Shown piece by piece: positions 7,281 to 9,409 of a DNA stretch of 9,409 nucleotides. Origin of the DNA: Candidatus Brocadiia bacterium (GTDB lineage Bacteria > Planctomycetota > MHYJ01 > WSZJ01); NCBI GenBank assembly GCA_013360825.1, contig JABWAY010000156.1, positions 1 to 9,409 of the forward strand, given 5' to 3'. The notes beneath the pieces are model-generated. The model did no database searches. It was given only the letters and a program-made list of their open reading frames with translations, and was not told where the DNA came from. The position numbers were made by a program, and so were the translations under genes. Every line of letters starts with the position of its first letter. Within the stretch, counting starts at the first letter, position 1.

Positions 7281-8215
7281 TTTCCCTCCCCGGAAATCGC
7301 GCGGGCCATGGCCTCGGGGAAGTCGATCGGGCGGACGGCGAATTCCTGCAGGGCCCGGCGGTCGCGCACGACGGTCGCGTTACGCAGGCCCTCGACCAGG
7401 TGGCGGCCGATCTGCGCGGTTGCCGGCGTGACGAGGCGGAGCCACATGGAGGAGAGCCGCGGCGTGAGGACGGGAACCGGGACCATGAGGCGGCGGAGTC
7501 CCCGCTGCCGGGCGTACTCGCGCATCAGGTCGCCATACGTCGTCGCCCGCTCGCCGCCGACTTCGTAGACCCCCCCGCCCCCCCAGGGGCGCGTCGCCGC
7601 CAGAAAGAGGTACTCGAGCACGTCGTCGATCCCGATCGGCTGGCACGGCGTCGACACCCACTTCGGGCAGATCATTACCGGCAGGCGTTCGACGAGCGAA
7701 GCGAGAATGCGGAAGGGAAGCGATCCGGCGCCGAGGACGATGGAGGCGCGGAGTTCGGTGACGGGCACGCCGGCGGAGCGAAGGGCGTCGCCGGTCCGGT
7801 GGCGGCTGGCGAGGTGCGGCGAGAGATCGTCCGAATCGATCCTGAGGGCGCCGAGGAAGACGATGCGGCGGACGCCGGCGTCCGCGCAGGCCTGCGCGAA
7901 GTTCCGGGCGCCCTGCGCTTCCTTCTCCGCGAAGTCGCCGTCCTCGGCCATCGCGTGGACGAGGTAGACGGCGGCATCGGCGTCCTGCAGCGCCGGGCGG
8001 AGCGATGCGGGGTCCTGCACGTCGGCGCCGAAGTCGAGCACGCCGGGCTTGGACGGCCGTGCGGAACGGGCGAGCGAGTGGACCGTTCTCCCTCCGGCGA
8101 CCAGGCGATCGACCAGGCGTGCGCCGACGTAGCCGGAAGAGCCGGCGACGGCGATGCGCCGGAAGGGAGCCGGGCTCTCGAGGAGTCGGGCGCGGAATTC
8201 AGTCAGGGTAGGCAT
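7277..8215 (-). CDS. Atypical short-chain dehydrogenase (NAD(P)-binding, NmrA-like)
   Basis: The protein has 312 residues from the ATG at 8215, which follows GGAG by 8 bases. An in-frame ATG at 8242 would add 9 residues (MCIYSGDAT) but lacks a good ribosome site and would put an inverted repeat inside coding sequence. The Rossmann nucleotide-binding motif is AVAGSSGYVGARLVDRL (22-38), with the GxxGxxG glycines at 25, 28 and 31. A segment DADAAVYLVHAM follows, as in extended or atypical SDRs. LSPHLASRHRTGDALRSAG stands where many SDRs carry the YxxxK active site, and no canonical YxxxK is evident, so dehydrogenase activity is uncertain. Members of this family often sit near photolyase and LitR/CarH-type regulators. 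It is the first gene of the operon with rudS, and the substrate is unknown. Confidence 0.85.
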   Translation of the reverse strand: MPTLTEFRARLLESPAPFRRIAVAGSSGYVGARLVDRLVAGGRTVHSLARSARPSKPGVLDFGADVQDPASLRPALQDADAAVYLVHAMAEDGDFAEKEAQGARNFAQACADAGVRRIVFLGALRIDSDDLSPHLASRHRTGDALRSAGVPVTELRASIVLGAGSLPFRILASLVERLPVMICPKWVSTPCQPIGIDDVLEYLFLAATRPWGGGGVYEVGGERATTYGDLMREYARQRGLRRLMVPVPVLTPRLSSMWLRLVTPATAQIGRHLVEGLRNATVVRDRRALQEFAVRPIDFPEAMARAISGEGK

Positions 8216-8218
8216 GGT

Positions 8219-8239
8219 TGCATCTCCGCTGTAGATGCA
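8219..8239. promoter_or_regulatory. Inverted repeat TGCATCT-N7-AGATGCA, candidate operator
   Basis: A perfect 7-bp inverted repeat with a 7-bp spacer lies immediately upstream of the SDR start codon and includes its GGAG ribosome site. It could be a binding site for the divergent MerR-type regulator. It could also be an mRNA hairpin affecting SDR translation, since the ribosome site falls at the loop/stem boundary. Confidence 0.45.
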
Positions 8240-8288
8240 CATATCTTTACCACATATTGCGTCATGAACTTTATCTATTTGCTAATAA

Positions 8289-8294
8289 TATGAT
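8289..8294 (+). promoter_or_regulatory. Candidate -10 box for the MerR-type regulator
   Basis: TATGAT, one base from the TATAAT consensus, lies 33 bases before the regulator start. It would place the transcript start near 8301 and leave a leader of about 26 bases. The -35 position (near 8265-8271, TGAACTT) is weak, as is common for activator-dependent or sigma-variant promoters. It overlaps the half-site TGATGCA, which would suit autoregulation. Confidence 0.35.
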
Positions 8295-8326
8295 GCAAAA
8301 TATTGACAATCGACCGGGAGTGGATC

Positions 8327-9214
8327 ATGATTCCCTCCATGAACACCCCCACTAATATCCGCCTCCGCATCGGCGCGGCCTCCCGCTCTTCAGGCGTCTC
8401 CCCCCATACCATCCGCTCCTGGGAACGCCGCCATCACGCCCTCGCCCCTTACCGATCAGACGCGGGCGGACGCCTGTACACCGAAGCGGATGTCCAACGC
8501 CTGCTCCTCCTCAGGCGCGCCGTCGATGCCGGTCACGCGATCGGGTCCATCGCCCACCTCCCTGATTCCGACCTCGCCCGACTGGGACGCACTTCCGCCC
8601 TCGACCCTGCCCGGGAACTCAGCAACCGCTTCATGGAGGCAGTCAGCCGATTCGACCCCGAATCCGCGGAGCGCGAACTCAACCGTGCCGCTGCGCTCTT
8701 CCCGCAGGACCGACTCGTCCGCGAAGTCCTCGCGCCGTTGCTCCGCGACATCGGCGAGCGCTGGGCCCACTCCGAGATCGGCATCGCCCAGGAGCATCTC
8801 GCCACGAGCCTCATCCGCGCGCTTCTCGTCACCCTCATCCGTCTCCAGCCGCCCCCTGCCGGTGGACGCCCGATCGTGTTCGCCACCCTCGAAGGCGAAC
8901 GCCACGAAATGGGCCTCCTCCTCGCCGCCTTCCTCGCCGCCGCCCGCCGCCGGCGCGTCGTCTACCTCGGCACCGAAGTCCCCGCCGCCGACCTCGCCCA
9001 CGCCGCCCGCAACTGCAACGCCTCCGCCATCGCCCTCAGCCTCGTCTCCGCCGGCGATGCCTCCGATGCCCTCGACCTTCTCGCGGCCCTCGCCCCCCGA
9101 GACACCGCCGTTTGGCTGGGGGGAAGCGCCGCCCAGGCGTATGCCGCCGTCGCCGCGTCCCGCGGTTGGAAAGTCCTCGCCGGGACCGACGACCTCGATG
9201 CGATTCTCGTTTAG
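8327..9214 (+). CDS. CarH/LitR-like MerR-family regulator with B12-binding light-sensing module
   Basis: The protein has 295 residues. I chose the ATG at 8327, which follows GGGAG by 6 bases; a TTG at 8303 would overlap the likely transcript start. Residues 12-80 are a MerR winged helix-turn-helix (RIGAASRSSGVSPHTIRSWE, then the wing GGRLYTEADVQRL). Residues 95-172 are a four-helix B12 cap domain with W146-x9-E156-H157, the motif that in CarH caps the adenosyl group. Residues 180-295 are a Rossmann-like cobalamin domain with E191-R-H193-E-M-G196, an ExHxxG variant of DxHxxG in which His193 would ligate cobalt. The spacings of W, EH and His match CarH closely. CarH proteins bind adenosylcobalamin, form tetramers on DNA in the dark and dissociate in light. 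The gene is divergent to the SDR-rudS operon, its likely target. Confidence 0.9.
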   Translation: MIPSMNTPTNIRLRIGAASRSSGVSPHTIRSWERRHHALAPYRSDAGGRLYTEADVQRLLLLRRAVDAGHAIGSIAHLPDSDLARLGRTSALDPARELSNRFMEAVSRFDPESAERELNRAAALFPQDRLVREVLAPLLRDIGERWAHSEIGIAQEHLATSLIRALLVTLIRLQPPPAGGRPIVFATLEGERHEMGLLLAAFLAAARRRRVVYLGTEVPAADLAHAARNCNASAIALSLVSAGDASDALDLLAALAPRDTAVWLGGSAAQAYAAVAASRGWKVLAGTDDLDAILV

Positions 9215-9234
9215 CCCCGCGGAGATTCTGTGAC

Positions 9235-9249
9235 CGGAGCGCCGCTCCG
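9235..9249 (+). terminator. GC hairpin after the regulator gene, probable terminator
   Basis: CGGAGC-GCC-GCTCCG forms a perfect 6-bp stem with a 3-base loop, 20 bases after the regulator stop. It is followed by a C-rich run rather than T residues. Its size, loop length and GGAGC core resemble the hairpin at 3018-3032, which supports a shared terminator style. Confidence 0.4.
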
Positions 9250-9313
9250 CGCCCCCCTCCACCTCCTATCCCGCACCGAAATTCAAATTCTCCTTAACAA
9301 GAGGTCGCTCAGC

Positions 9314-9359
9314 AGCTCCACGATGAAATTGTGCCATTCAGACGACGCGGTTTTCGACG
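9314..9359 (+). repeat. 46-bp dispersed direct repeat, copy 2
   Basis: Same orientation as copy 1 (2594-2639), 44 of 46 bases identical, 6,720 bp downstream. After the repeat the sequence diverges from copy 1. CATCGATGAG at 9396-9405 is still partly complementary (8 of 10) to CTCCACGATG in the left arm, so a degenerate right arm may be present. An AT-rich patch at about 9278-9300 just upstream could hold a promoter, but no clear hexamers were identified. Confidence 0.85.
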
Positions 9360-9384
9360 GCATGCAAGGAGGAGACCGGAATCG

Positions 9385-9409
9385 ATGTCGGTGAACATCG
9401 ATGAGGATC
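9385..9409 (+). CDS. Possible start of a gene running off the window
   Basis: An ATG at 9385 follows a strong AAGGAGG (9366-9372) with a 12-base gap and begins MSVNIDED before the window ends. If real, this gene starts 25 bases after the 46-bp repeat, as the small lipoprotein gene follows copy 1. Too little is visible to name a product. The ribosome-like site could instead be part of the repeat's variable region. Confidence 0.3.

Larger units (their letters stand above)
8216..8326. promoter_or_regulatory. AT-rich divergent promoter/operator region
   Basis: This 111-bp gap separates the start of the SDR-rudS operon (8215, minus) from the MerR-type regulator (8327, plus). It is strikingly AT-rich between about 8239 and 8310, unlike the flanking GC-rich genes. 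It contains the inverted repeat at 8219-8239, related half-sites TGCGTCA (8258-8264) and TGATGCA (8291-8297), and a direct repeat CACATAT at 8238-8244 and 8251-8257. Divergent placement suggests the regulator controls both directions. For the minus operon several weak -10-like hexamers are visible, none convincing. Confidence 0.7.

Noticed and set aside
5733..7568. A 611-codon open frame on the plus strand across rudS
   Set aside because: It crosses the certain minus-strand rudS and SDR genes. Only its part near 5912-6030 has coding-like bias, which is treated as a gene remnant.
8303..8308. TTGACA as a consensus -35 box, or TTG at 8303 as the regulator start
   Set aside because: A -10 at the proper distance would fall on the start codon at 8327. 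The ATG at 8327 has a well-spaced GGGAG, and TATGAT at 8289 places the transcript start near 8301.
1..9409. CRISPR arrays, tRNA or rRNA genes, integrases and transposases
   Set aside because: No periodic repeats, no recognisable RNA gene and no recombinase motifs were seen on either strand.

Overview
The window is a GC-rich stretch of bacterial chromosome. It carries a GatCAB amidotransferase operon, so the organism probably makes Gln-tRNA(Gln) and/or Asn-tRNA(Asn) by transamidation. Two putative lipoproteins with lipoboxes suggest a diderm, and a planctomycete, myxobacterium-like or candidate-phylum lineage would fit, but no gene here fixes the taxonomy.

Layout: (1) Positions 1-2561, plus strand: the 3' three quarters of gatA, then complete gatB, coupled by a GTGA overlap. 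(2) Positions 2562-2736: an intergenic stretch with an imperfect inverted repeat (2591-2698). Its left arm contains a 46-bp sequence found again at 9314-9359 with 44/46 identity. (3) Positions 2737-3000: a small lipoprotein. A large minus-strand lipoprotein of 882 residues (3043-5691) converges on it, with a GC hairpin between them. (4) Positions 5692-6344: no intact gene, but remnants of two. One is a plus-strand secreted-protein start that appears frameshifted (5837-about 6030). The other is a frameshifted, C-terminally truncated cupin gene on the minus strand (about 6030-6345). (5) Positions 6345-8215, minus strand: a two-gene operon of an atypical SDR and a TudS(DUF523)-DUF1722 fusion, the architecture of RudS tRNA 4-thiouridine desulfidases. 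The cupin remnant follows with a TGATG overlap. (6) Positions 8216-8326: an AT-rich divergent promoter/operator region with a 7+7 bp inverted repeat. (7) Positions 8327-9214, plus strand: a MerR-family regulator with a B12-binding light-sensing module (Wx9EH and ExHxxG motifs) of the CarH/LitR type. (8) Positions 9215-9409: a hairpin, the second copy of the 46-bp repeat, and a possible gene start at the edge.

The most interesting unit is the divergent pair of a CarH/LitR-like photoreceptor and an SDR-RudS operon. 4-Thiouridine at tRNA position 8 absorbs near-UV light and causes UVA growth delay. A B12-based light switch controlling a 4-thiouridine eraser would be a light-responsive tRNA de-modification circuit. 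The motifs are visible in the sequence; the regulatory link is inferred from divergent placement and the shared operator-like region. All coordinates and motifs were read by eye, and no database search was possible.
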